The notes under the pieces: generated by a model
Told to the model about the DNA's origin: nothing
Seen by the model: only the letters and a program-made list of their open reading frames with translations
The model's database searches: none
From: Candidatus Zixiibacteriota bacterium
GTDB lineage: Bacteria > Zixibacteria > MSB-5A5 > SM1-73
Assembly: GCA_029933635.1 (NCBI GenBank)
Contig: JAOZNS010000015.1
Coordinates: 8,108-22,629 of the forward strand
Length of the DNA: 14,522 bases
Reading direction: 5' to 3'
Translations under genes and position numbers: made by a program
In this document: one piece after another, positions 6,612 to 13,476 of the stretch
Position numbering within the stretch: position 1 is the first letter of the stretch
Layout of the letters: each line of letters starts with the position of its first letter

Positions 6612-7835
6612 ATGATCAGATTACGTTTTCGAGAAGTTGATCTATCCCTTTTGGGGGTGGCCCTGATCCTCTCCCTTATAGGGGTCATGTTGATTTTCAG
6701 CGCCAAGCACCATAGCGAGAACCCGGCGGAAAAAGCAATCTACATCAAGCAGATCATCTGGATCCTGTTAGGACTTTCCGCCTGTGGGCTCACCTTTCTT
6801 ATACCTATAAGATTTTATGAGGTCTTTTCTTACGTATTCTACCTGGTGGCTATCATCACCTTGGTTTTGATCCTGATGATCGGATCGTCCAAGCTGGGCG
6901 CCACCCGATGGATTTCGGTAGGCGGCTTCAACATTCAGCCCTCCGAGTTTGCCAAGATCGCCACCGTTCTACCTTTAGCCAGATACTTGGCTTATTCCAA
7001 GCGTTCGATTTACAGCTTCAGATGGTTAGCCGGTGTAGCTGGAATGGTGCTTCTGCCCGCACTTTTGATTTTAAAACAACCCGACCTGGGCACCTCCCTG
7101 GTCTTCTTTGCCATCTTAATCTCCATGCTTTTTTGGGCCGGGGTTCCCCTGTTTTATCTTCTGCTGATAATCTCCCCGATCCTCAGCTTAATCTGCGCCT
7201 TTCACTGGCTTTCCTGGGCATTGTTTTTCCTGATTCTGGTTTTGCTGTTGGTTCGCCTGAGACCAACCTTCATCTTCTCGGTGGGCTTTCTTTTGCTCAA
7301 TTTAGCCTTTGGAATGATCACCCCTTTGGTCTGGAACAAACTGCACGATTATCAGAAACAGCGAATCATCGTGTTTTTGGATCCCGGCCGTGATCCCCAG
7401 GGGGCCGGTTATCAGATCATCCAATCCAAGGTGGCGATCGGATCAGGAGGGGTTCTGGGGAAGGGTTATTTGGAGGGAACTCAGACCAAGCTGGCTTTTC
7501 TTCCCCATCAACATACCGATTTCGTCTTCTCCGTGTTAGGGGAGGAATTTGGACTTCTGGGTGGAGTCATTCTTTTGGCCCTGTTCACCTTTCTCATAAT
7601 CAAGGGAATTCTGATTGCTCAAAAGACGAGAAATACTTTTGCCAGCAATGTGGCCATAGGACTATCCGCAATAATCGGTTTCCAAATGATGATAAATGTT
7701 GGGATGACCCTCGGAGTTATGCCGGTTACCGGACTCCCTTTGCCCTTTGTCAGCTATGGTGGCTCCTCCATGCTCCTTTCTTGGGTGATTTTAGGAATTC
7801 TTCTGGCAATCAATTCCAGGTGGTATGAGTATTAA
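6612..7835 (+). CDS. rodA: Rod shape-determining protein RodA (SEDS glycosyltransferase)
   Basis: RodA is the SEDS-family peptidoglycan polymerase that extends glycan strands from lipid II and works as a complex with PBP2, encoded just upstream. The 407 residues are mostly membrane helices. SEDS signatures are GATRWISVGGFNIQPSEFAK, QPDLGTSLVF, GAGYQIIQSKVAIGSGG, LPHQHTDFVFSVLGEE and LPFVSYGGSSML. Asp303 in the HTDF motif matches the Asp regarded as essential in SEDS polymerases (from family knowledge). The ATG at 6612 has no clear Shine-Dalgarno. It lies 32 bp after mrdA. The length is a little over the E. coli protein, with a longer hydrophobic middle section. RodA is preferred over FtsW because of the adjacent mrdA. 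Confidence 0.95.
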   Translation: MIRLRFREVDLSLLGVALILSLIGVMLIFSAKHHSENPAEKAIYIKQIIWILLGLSACGLTFLIPIRFYEVFSYVFYLVAIITLVLILMIGSSKLGATRWISVGGFNIQPSEFAKIATVLPLARYLAYSKRSIYSFRWLAGVAGMVLLPALLILKQPDLGTSLVFFAILISMLFWAGVPLFYLLLIISPILSLICAFHWLSWALFFLILVLLLVRLRPTFIFSVGFLLLNLAFGMITPLVWNKLHDYQKQRIIVFLDPGRDPQGAGYQIIQSKVAIGSGGVLGKGYLEGTQTKLAFLPHQHTDFVFSVLGEEFGLLGGVILLALFTFLIIKGILIAQKTRNTFASNVAIGLSAIIGFQMMINVGMTLGVMPVTGLPLPFVSYGGSSMLLSWVILGILLAINSRWYEY

Positions 7836-7974
7836 GAACACAGAGGTGCAGGACTCATCCGGTCTAAAAAACATGATCGCGGGTGAAGCTTATAAAATCT
7901 TACCTGCTCCCCATCCTGGAGGAAGGGCAAAAGTAAGTTTGCCCATTTATCCTCTGGTAAACGTATTCTTTTGA
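7825..7974 (+). CDS. Possible small ORF overlapping the rodA 3' end (49 codons)
   Basis: ATG at 7825 lies inside the last codons of rodA in another frame and opens 49 codons (beginning MSIKNTEVQDSSGLK, later LPAPHPGGRAKVSLP). The 11-bp overlap resembles translational coupling, and AGG four bases before the ATG could serve as a close Shine-Dalgarno. No known family is recognised. It fills most of the 171-bp gap before lgt. Chance cannot be excluded. Confidence 0.25.
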   Translation: MSIKNTEVQDSSGLKNMIAGEAYKILPAPHPGGRAKVSLPIYPLVNVFF

Positions 7975-8006
7975 GTTAATCAGCATCTTAAGGAAGTCAG
8001 ATAAGA

Positions 8007-8819
8007 ATGTATCCAATCTTGATTAAATTTGGACCTTTGGCCATCAGGACCTATGGGTTTCTTTTGGCTTTAGCTTTTATATCAGGCATCTGGATATCAG
8101 CCAGGAGGGCTAAAAAGCAAAAGATGAGCATTGGATGGCTTCCGGACCTATCACTGATAGTTTTAATCTCTGCCATTGTGGGATCAAGATTCTTTTATGT
8201 GATCTATCATCTGGAGGAGTTTGAGGGACATGTTCTGGATATGATCAACCCCATCCAGAGCACCGGCGAGATAGGCATCGGTGGGCTCTCCATGTTTGGC
8301 GGATTGGTTCTGGCTATCGTCTGTGGAATAACCTATATCCATTTAAAGAAGCTTCCCGTATGGAGGATCGCCGACATCATCGCTCCCTCCATCATGCTGG
8401 GCTTGGGGGTGGCTCGCATCGGCTGTTTTCTCAACGGGTGTTGTTTCGGGCAACCCAGCGACAGTTTTCTGGCAGTCATCTTTCCCCAGGAATCTCCAGC
8501 AGGCTTCATCTTTCCTGAAACCCCTCTCTTCCCCATCCAGTTGGTGGCATCCTTTTACGGATTTTTTATATTCGGAACGCTTTCAGCCTTAGAGAAGTTC
8601 AAACGTTTTGACGGCTTCACCTTCTGGTTGATGCTAATTTTCTACTCTGTGGCCCGGTTCACCATCGATTTCTTTAGATACTATGAGGAGAGCATGATCT
8701 TTGCCCGAATTGGAGCGGTGCGCTTTACGGTCAATCAAGCTCTGATCGTGGTGATTTTCATCTTCTCTGTCTTTATGTGGAACCACCTGCGAAAAAAATC
8801 AAAAAGAGGTTCCCCATAA
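8007..8819 (+). CDS. lgt: Prolipoprotein diacylglyceryl transferase
   Basis: Lgt transfers diacylglycerol from phosphatidylglycerol to the lipobox cysteine of prolipoproteins in the inner membrane, the first step of lipoprotein maturation. The 270 residues hold about seven hydrophobic segments. Family motifs are the N-terminal GPLAIRTYGFLLALAF, GSRFFYVIYH, GIGGLSMFGGL, and the Lgt signature at 137-146 (RIGCFLNGCC), with Arg137 and Asn143. The signature is a Cys-containing variant of the enterobacterial RIGNFINGE. The ATG at 8007 follows AGGAAG by ten bases. The gene continues the envelope theme of mre-mrdA-rodA, although Lgt is not part of the elongasome. Confidence 0.95.
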   Translation: MYPILIKFGPLAIRTYGFLLALAFISGIWISARRAKKQKMSIGWLPDLSLIVLISAIVGSRFFYVIYHLEEFEGHVLDMINPIQSTGEIGIGGLSMFGGLVLAIVCGITYIHLKKLPVWRIADIIAPSIMLGLGVARIGCFLNGCCFGQPSDSFLAVIFPQESPAGFIFPETPLFPIQLVASFYGFFIFGTLSALEKFKRFDGFTFWLMLIFYSVARFTIDFFRYYEESMIFARIGAVRFTVNQALIVVIFIFSVFMWNHLRKKSKRGSP

Positions 8820-8867
8820 AGACCTCTGGGTTTAAAAATAGCGGTGAACTCTCTTTTGTCACAATAG

Positions 8868-9638
8868 ATGAGCCCGTTTAGGATCAAACGTTTTATTTCT
8901 GAGCTTACCTGTGATATCCTGGATTTTGTTTATCCCCAAAGCTGTGCTGTCTGTCAGAACTCATTAAAAAGGGAAGAAAACGATATCTGTGAGGAGTGCT
9001 GGAGTAACTTGACTTTGCTCCCCTTTTCTTTTTGTCCCTATTGTAAACTGTTTTTCGAAGATGATCAAGCTTTAAGAGAGCATGAATGTCCCTATTTGGC
9101 TTTTCCTCAGGATCGGAGGATTTTGGCGGTAAGGTCCTTGGGCTCCTTCGATGATTATTATCAAAGGCTTATTCATCGATTCAAGTATGACAAAAAGGTC
9201 CCTTTAGGAAAACGCCTGGCTCATCGTCTGGGGGAGGTGGTAGCGGGTGAGGAAAATTTTAGAAGATGTGATCTGGTGATTCCAGTTCCCTTGCATTCTG
9301 CCCGACGAAGGGAAAGGGGATTTAATCAGAGCCAGATTCTGGCGGAGGAAATCTCTCGGGCAATGGATCTCCCCTTAGACAAAGATGTGCTCAAAAGAAA
9401 AAAGAACACCAAGGATCAAACCTATTTGGATACCAAAGAGAGAGCTGAAAACGTTCGGAACGCATTCATGATCACTCAGGCGGAGAGGGTAAAGGACAAG
9501 AAGGTGATCTTAGTCGACGACGTGATCACCACCGGAGCCACCTTGAATGAGTGTGCCAGAATGCTTCAGATGGGAGGTGCAAAGGAAATTCTGGCTTCCA
9601 CGCTCGCCGTGGTGGCGGACCGACCCAGCTGGAGTTGA
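8868..9638 (+). CDS. comF: ComF family phosphoribosyltransferase-like protein
   Basis: The protein combines an N-terminal double zinc ribbon with a type I phosphoribosyltransferase domain, as in ComF/GntX proteins. These are linked to DNA uptake in competent bacteria, though the biochemical reaction is unsettled. Cysteines at 26, 29, 41, 44, 56, 59 and 74 give the zinc ribbon. LVIPVPLHSARRRERGFNQS is the hallmark middle motif, and VILVDDVITTGAT (213-225, with Asp217/Asp218) is the PRPP-binding loop. A TAG stop directly precedes the ATG at 8868, fixing the start, although no good Shine-Dalgarno is seen. Length 256 is normal. It lies 48 bp after lgt on the same strand. Whether this organism is naturally competent cannot be told here. 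Confidence 0.93.
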   Translation: MSPFRIKRFISELTCDILDFVYPQSCAVCQNSLKREENDICEECWSNLTLLPFSFCPYCKLFFEDDQALREHECPYLAFPQDRRILAVRSLGSFDDYYQRLIHRFKYDKKVPLGKRLAHRLGEVVAGEENFRRCDLVIPVPLHSARRRERGFNQSQILAEEISRAMDLPLDKDVLKRKKNTKDQTYLDTKERAENVRNAFMITQAERVKDKKVILVDDVITTGATLNECARMLQMGGAKEILASTLAVVADRPSWS

Positions 9639-9720
9639 CAGAAAAGGTTACCCATTGGAGAGAAATCAAGCTCATCTTTCAATTCACCCAGGCGATCAGA
9701 ATAGCCAAAAAGGTTGCCCA

Positions 9721-10461
9721 GTGCGATTTTTCTTCAGGATTCTGTGGACGTCTTTTGCTTTTGGGGTTCTCCTCACCTCTTCTTTAAATGCGGAATGGAG
9801 ATGGCAGTTGTATCTGGGCAAAGCATCCACCAGTGATAGCGATTTAAGAATCGTTCAACCATCGCTTCAAAACAACCTTTTATTCCATAACATCGAATAC
9901 AAAGATAAGTCCTTCCGGACCCCTTTGTATTATGGGTTGCGGACAACCTATTTTAAAAGACCTTGTTCTGATTTTGGCTTGGAGGTTGAATTCATCCATG
10001 CCAAGATATATTCCAATTCCCAGCAGATAGTTTTCGTTTCAGGGACAAAAGAAGGTGGGCGAATGGATTCCACCATGAGGCTGGGAGAATTGGTTCAGGG
10101 TTTTTCCATGACCCATGGACTAAATTTTCTGTTTTTTAATCTGGTGGGAAGGTTTAACTTTTCTGAAAAAGACGGCAATCTTTTGAACAAAATCAAGCTT
10201 TTCGTTCGACTGGGAATCGGACCTTCGATTCCTCACACCGAAAGCGTGATCCAAGGAATAAAGAAGGAGCAATATGAGCTTCATATCCCGGCATATCAAA
10301 TAGCCGCAGGGCCAGAAATAAAAATATGGAGAAGTCTGAGATTGTTGATGGAATATAAGGGTACCTGGGTACGAGTAAAAGATGCCCAAATCGCCAACGG
10401 ATATGCTGAGACAAAGCTGTGGACGAACCATTTGGTCCTGGGTGTAGGGACGAAGCTTTAA
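9721..10461 (+). CDS. Secreted outer-membrane beta-barrel protein (lipid A oxidase-like?)
   Basis: The frame is open from 9547, but its first part overlaps comF and does not look like a protein start. GTG at 9721 has AAAAAGG seven bases upstream and yields a clean signal peptide (VRFFFRILWTSFAFG then LLTSSLNA, cleavage before EWRW). The mature part of about 220 residues is rich in alternating aromatic and polar strands. Recognisable pieces are YYGLRTTYF, FGLEVEFIHAKIY, MTHGLNFLFFNL, LFVRLGIGPSIPHTE and AAGPEIKIWRSLRLLMEYK. This order resembles small outer-membrane barrels annotated as lipid A oxidase or generic OMP beta-barrel proteins, but I judge this by memory only. No C-terminal aromatic residue is present (it ends VGTKL). 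It may be co-transcribed with comF, 82 bp upstream. Confidence 0.7.
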   Translation: MRFFFRILWTSFAFGVLLTSSLNAEWRWQLYLGKASTSDSDLRIVQPSLQNNLLFHNIEYKDKSFRTPLYYGLRTTYFKRPCSDFGLEVEFIHAKIYSNSQQIVFVSGTKEGGRMDSTMRLGELVQGFSMTHGLNFLFFNLVGRFNFSEKDGNLLNKIKLFVRLGIGPSIPHTESVIQGIKKEQYELHIPAYQIAAGPEIKIWRSLRLLMEYKGTWVRVKDAQIANGYAETKLWTNHLVLGVGTKL

Positions 10462-10795
10462 TCCAAGTCCAACATCTTTGTGCCTGGCAGACGTATGATC
10501 GATTCAGAGATCCCCTTAACCTCCTTGTTGAAGAGATTTGACCATCCAACTGAAATCCCAAAATTGTTAACTCGGAAAGTTTCTGCTCTGAATCGTTCAA
10601 TCTTTCTTTTTGGAAGGCTTGTAAGAGCACATGTCAAAAAATAGTTCAATAGGTGACGTTTTGTCCGGTGTGGATGGATAGGAATACCAGTCGCCATGTG
10701 CCACCATCCGGATCGTCTGCCATGGGAGGTCTGGAGAGATTTCCCTCAAAATCCGCCGGTGGATATTTAATTTTGATTTTTTAAAAAGATTATTC
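10462..10795. other. Gene-poor spacer between the beta-barrel gene and rpmB
   Basis: About 330 bp hold no convincing gene. Two overlapping minus-strand frames (10458-10697 and 10597-10815) are open but out of frame with each other, lack good starts and match no family. No strong terminator for the upstream gene is visible. The right third becomes AT-rich (T and A runs near 10768-10795), in keeping with an UP-like region in front of the rpmB promoter. Confidence 0.4.
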
Positions 10796-10823
10796 TTGCA
10801 TTCTAGAAAAACCAACGTATAAT
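10796..10823 (+). promoter_or_regulatory. Sigma-70-type promoter for rpmB
   Basis: A perfect -10 box TATAAT lies at 10818-10823, with TTGCAT at 10796-10801 as the -35, a 16-bp spacer, and AT-rich sequence just upstream. It points to rpmB, whose ATG is 57 bp further on. This shows that rpmB is transcribed separately from the gene run before it. Confidence 0.65.
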
Positions 10824-10879
10824 TTTTAAAATTTATCTATTCTCCGAAGCATTTTCAACTGGAAAAAAGGAGAGAAAGC

Positions 10880-11071
10880 ATGTCCAAAGTGTGTGAGATT
10901 TGTGGGAAAAGACCTTTATACGGGCATTCGATAAGTCACGCCCATAACCTCAGTAAGAGAAGATGGATTCCAAATCTTCAGAGGATAAAGGTGCTGAGAA
11001 AGGGTAAGCGGACCACCATCACCGTCTGTTCCAGCTGTTTGAAGGCAGGAAAGGTGGAAGCCTTAAGGTAG
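10880..11071 (+). CDS. rpmB: 50S ribosomal protein L28 (C+ zinc form)
   Basis: L28 is a small basic protein of the large ribosomal subunit. The 63 residues begin MSKVCEICGKRPLYG and contain SHAHNLSKRRW, the typical L28 core. Cys5, Cys8, Cys50 and Cys53 form two CxxC pairs, so this is the zinc-binding C+ form. A good Shine-Dalgarno (AAAAGGAGAG) precedes the ATG, and a TATAAT promoter lies upstream. No rpmG (L33) neighbour is seen. It is monocistronic in this window, facing a convergent radical SAM gene. Confidence 0.96.
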   Translation: MSKVCEICGKRPLYGHSISHAHNLSKRRWIPNLQRIKVLRKGKRTTITVCSSCLKAGKVEALR

Positions 11072-11225
11072 ACCTTGCAACCAATTGTAGGTTTCTGAGT
11101 TCTCTCATGAGTTCTTTTTCTCAGGCTCTGCACCGGATGACAAAATCCTGAAGCGTTCAGATCAGATGAAACTAAATTTTATGTGACTTTCTCGATCAAG
11201 TCCTGCAACCTGAAGAAAACTTAGT

Positions 11226-11252
11226 CAGATAAAAGATCACTTTATTTATCTG
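11226..11252 (-). terminator. Inverted repeat at the 3' end of the radical SAM gene, weak terminator candidate
   Basis: CAGATAAA (11226-11233) and TTTATCTG (11245-11252) form a perfect 8-bp stem with an 11-base loop. The repeat overlaps the stop codon of the minus-strand gene. Read on the minus strand it is followed by ACTAAGTTTTC, only a short T run. It could act as a weak terminator between the converging genes; the AT-rich stem limits confidence. Confidence 0.4.
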
Positions 11253-12927
11253 GTTCGGTGGCAATCTTTCTGGCTTTTTCAAACTCTTCTATGAGGAGAC
11301 CTTTGCTCAACCCGGGGTCAATTATATCCCAAGGGAAAGAGGAATCAAACCTCTTGGGCTTGAAGACGATGGCATCAGGATTCACCTTCGCTTTCTTCCA
11401 TGCCTGCCGAAGGTTCAAACCCTCCCCTATTCGGTAAAACAGCCCCTCTCCCACCTTTCGATTGCCCAAGGAAAACATTCCTTGAAGGATTGCCTGACGG
11501 ATGCTTTTTCTTTCAAAATGAATCCCGCTTAGGTCCTTAACTTCATCGTAGATTATTCTCAGTTTTCTTTTTAACTCCTCCTGCTGATTCATGGCACACC
11601 ATTGAAAGGGAGTATGCGGTTTGGGGACAAAGGGGTTGACGGAAATGGTCAGCCTTCTTATCCTTCGATCTCCTTTCTTCAGCGCTTTGTGACCCTTTAT
11701 AAAAATGTGGTGCACCTGGAGGATCAGATCAACAATTGCATGGAGGTCCTCCTCTTGCTCAAAGGGAAGCCCGATGATGAAATACAATTTTAAATTGGGC
11801 AGAAAAGCTTCCAAGGCCAGCCTTGCAGAGTTCAAAACGGCTTCCTGGTCAATCTTTTTGTTTATCACCCTCCACATCTTCTCCGTCCCCACCTCCGGGG
11901 CCAGGGTAAGCGTCCTCATCCCAGAATCAACCAGAATTTTCAAAAGCCCGAAGCTGATCATATCCACCCTCAAAGATGAGGTCCCGATCTCAAAGCCGCT
12001 TTGGTGAAGAGCCTGGCATATCTTTTCCAACTCTGGATGGTCCGAGATCAAAGACCCGATCAGCCCAATATGTCCTTTGTTCGGAGCATATCTTTCCGCC
12101 TGCGAAAGAACGATTTTCCTCGCATAGAACCTGCAAGGTTGATAAATATATCCCGCCGCACAAAATCGACATCTGCGCGCACATCCTCTTCCTACCTCGA
12201 TTAAAAACGAATTTTTAAAATGGGCGTAAGGCGAGATTATGGGAGAAAAGGTCTCCACCCCTTTCAGATTTACACTTCTTTTCTGAATCACAGATGGAAC
12301 GCCTCCCTTTACCTTTATCTTTTTAACAGTTCCATCGTCATGGTAGCTCACCTGATAGAACCGGGGGACATAAACCCCGTCTATCTGGGAAAGCTTTTGC
12401 AAAAGCTCTTCTTTTGGGGTCCTTTGTCGGAGAAGTTGCAGGTATTGCTGGATAAATTCTTCCACCAGACCCTCTGCCTCCCCGATAAACAGGCAGTCAA
12501 AAAAGGGGGCTAAGATTTCAGGATTTAAAGTTGGGGCAACTCCCCCTCCAATTATCAGAGGTGTGGTCCTCTTTCTCTGCGAGGAAAGAAGGGGGATCTT
12601 GGAAAGCTTCAAAAGTTGTAATACATTGGGATAGTCCAGCTCGAAGGGGACGGAGAACGCTATCAGCTCGAAATCTCTGATAGGGCGATCGGACTCCAAG
12701 GTTCTTGCTCCCCGGTAGGCTGGATACTCAAAAAGGAAGAATCTTTCACAAGCCACCTGATCCATCCGGTTGATCAGGCGATAAATGGTCTGAAAACCCA
12801 GATTGGACATTCCCACTTCGTAGGTGTTGGGAAATCCCAGCGCCACCCGGAGAATGCAGGATTTTTTGGTTATTCTCCCCTTCTCGGTCGAAAGCAATTC
12901 TTCCCTTTGTCTGACAAAATCATTCAT
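11242..12927 (-). CDS. Radical SAM protein with B12-binding-like N-terminal domain
   Basis: The protein has an N-terminal Rossmann-like region (LRVALGFPNTYEVGMSNLG, then LIIGGGVAPTLNPE and FIGEAE) like that of cobalamin-binding-type radical SAM proteins of the TIGR03960-like group. The radical SAM core follows, with the [4Fe-4S] motif C249-xxx-C253-xx-C256 (RGCARRCRFCAAGY). Later strings such as GLPFEQEEDL and NPFVPKPHTPFQW are typical of the family. Such enzymes cleave S-adenosylmethionine to a radical; the substrate here is unknown. No DUF2344 domain is fused at the C-terminus, unlike some relatives. The protein is 561 residues and soluble. The start is the ATG at 12927, with a weak GGAA upstream. 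It converges on rpmB. Confidence 0.87.
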   Translation of the reverse strand: MNDFVRQREELLSTEKGRITKKSCILRVALGFPNTYEVGMSNLGFQTIYRLINRMDQVACERFFLFEYPAYRGARTLESDRPIRDFELIAFSVPFELDYPNVLQLLKLSKIPLLSSQRKRTTPLIIGGGVAPTLNPEILAPFFDCLFIGEAEGLVEEFIQQYLQLLRQRTPKEELLQKLSQIDGVYVPRFYQVSYHDDGTVKKIKVKGGVPSVIQKRSVNLKGVETFSPIISPYAHFKNSFLIEVGRGCARRCRFCAAGYIYQPCRFYARKIVLSQAERYAPNKGHIGLIGSLISDHPELEKICQALHQSGFEIGTSSLRVDMISFGLLKILVDSGMRTLTLAPEVGTEKMWRVINKKIDQEAVLNSARLALEAFLPNLKLYFIIGLPFEQEEDLHAIVDLILQVHHIFIKGHKALKKGDRRIRRLTISVNPFVPKPHTPFQWCAMNQQEELKRKLRIIYDEVKDLSGIHFERKSIRQAILQGMFSLGNRKVGEGLFYRIGEGLNLRQAWKKAKVNPDAIVFKPKRFDSSFPWDIIDPGLSKGLLIEEFEKARKIATEPDK

Positions 12928-13130
12928 TTCCTATGGACCCCGTGCATTTCTTCTCAAAGAGACGTCTGTGCTCATTTTATTGCATCGAAGAACTTTTGAA
13001 TTTCCTGTAAATTAACGCCTTTCCTAAGTTTTTGTCAAACAAATTAAAGATATAACGACCGAGGTAGAGCCGCACCCTCATTCACAAAAAACAAATCTAC
13101 ACAGAGGTCTCTGAAAAAGTGTGGGAAATT

Positions 13131-13152
13131 GGTCGGGCATGGGTGCCCGACC
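13131..13152. repeat. Perfect 9-bp GC-rich hairpin inside the MITE-like element
   Basis: GGTCGGGCA (13131-13139) and TGCCCGACC (13144-13152) pair fully around the loop TGGG. It is by eye the strongest stem-loop in the window. No T run follows on either side. Confidence 0.7.
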
Positions 13153-13181
13153 TACGAAAATTAACATTTTTGCTACCGTAA

Positions 13182-13200
13182 GCGGGGCTTCCAGCCCTGC
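13182..13200. repeat. Second hairpin inside the MITE-like element
   Basis: GCGGGGCT (13182-13189) pairs with AGCCCTGC (13193-13200) around the three-base loop TCC, with one G-T wobble. It sits 29 bp after the first hairpin and close to the right terminal repeat. Confidence 0.6.
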
Positions 13201-13476
13201 CAAACGACTTTTTCAGACGCAAAAGCCCTTTCGTCTCTGTTCCTACTCAAAATGGGTGGTAGCAGGAAAAACTCTCTGTGCTTTTTGTATGATAGTTAAG
13301 AGTAATAATGGTCTCTGGTGCCCAATAAGAAGATACCTCTTATCTAAGCAGATCGGCATTATCCAAGCAAAAATTCTTTCCCCTCCCATCTTTTCAAGTT
13401 AAGCTCCGTTTTTTCTTATCCGATAATATAAAAGAGTTAAACTCCCAAAAAGGTGGTCCGGAAAGGAGAGGAAAGG

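Larger units (their letters stand above)
13110..13217. repeat. MITE-like element with perfect 11-bp terminal inverted repeats
   Basis: TCTGAAAAAGT at 13110-13120 is repeated exactly in inverted form as ACTTTTTCAGA at 13207-13217. The 108-bp unit between the ends codes for nothing and contains two GC-rich hairpins. This is the architecture of a non-autonomous miniature transposable element. No clear target-site duplication could be identified, and no second copy is present in this window. Confidence 0.55.
12928..13476. other. Intergenic region of about 550 bp between divergent genes
   Basis: The region separates the minus-strand radical SAM gene from the plus-strand GAF-PAS gene, so it must hold both promoters. 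It contains a 108-bp MITE-like element (13110-13217). The right side has a possible -10 box GATAAT at 13422-13427 in an AT-rich stretch, but the -35 is poor (TTAAGC at 13399). A 93-codon frame at 13121-13402 lies over the repeat and is not considered a gene. Confidence 0.5.

Noticed and set aside
6908..7393. 161-codon plus-strand ORF inside rodA
   Set aside because: It is a shadow frame of conserved SEDS sequence.
9547..9720. N-terminal extension of the beta-barrel frame starting inside comF
   Set aside because: It overlaps conserved comF sequence, has no protein-like character, and the GTG at 9721 has a proper Shine-Dalgarno followed directly by a signal peptide.
10458..10815. Minus-strand ORFs of 79 and 72 codons in the spacer before rpmB
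   Set aside because: They overlap each other in different frames, one begins within the rpmB promoter region at a TTG, and no recognisable motif is present. A decayed gene remains possible but unsupported.
11072..11225. Possible rpmB terminator
   Set aside because: Only short stems (for example TGAG/CTCA near 11097-11108) are seen, with no stable GC stem followed by T residues at the right distance.
13121..13402. 93-codon plus-strand ORF in the large intergenic region
   Set aside because: It reads through both hairpins and the right terminal repeat of the MITE-like element, and the product has no protein-family character.
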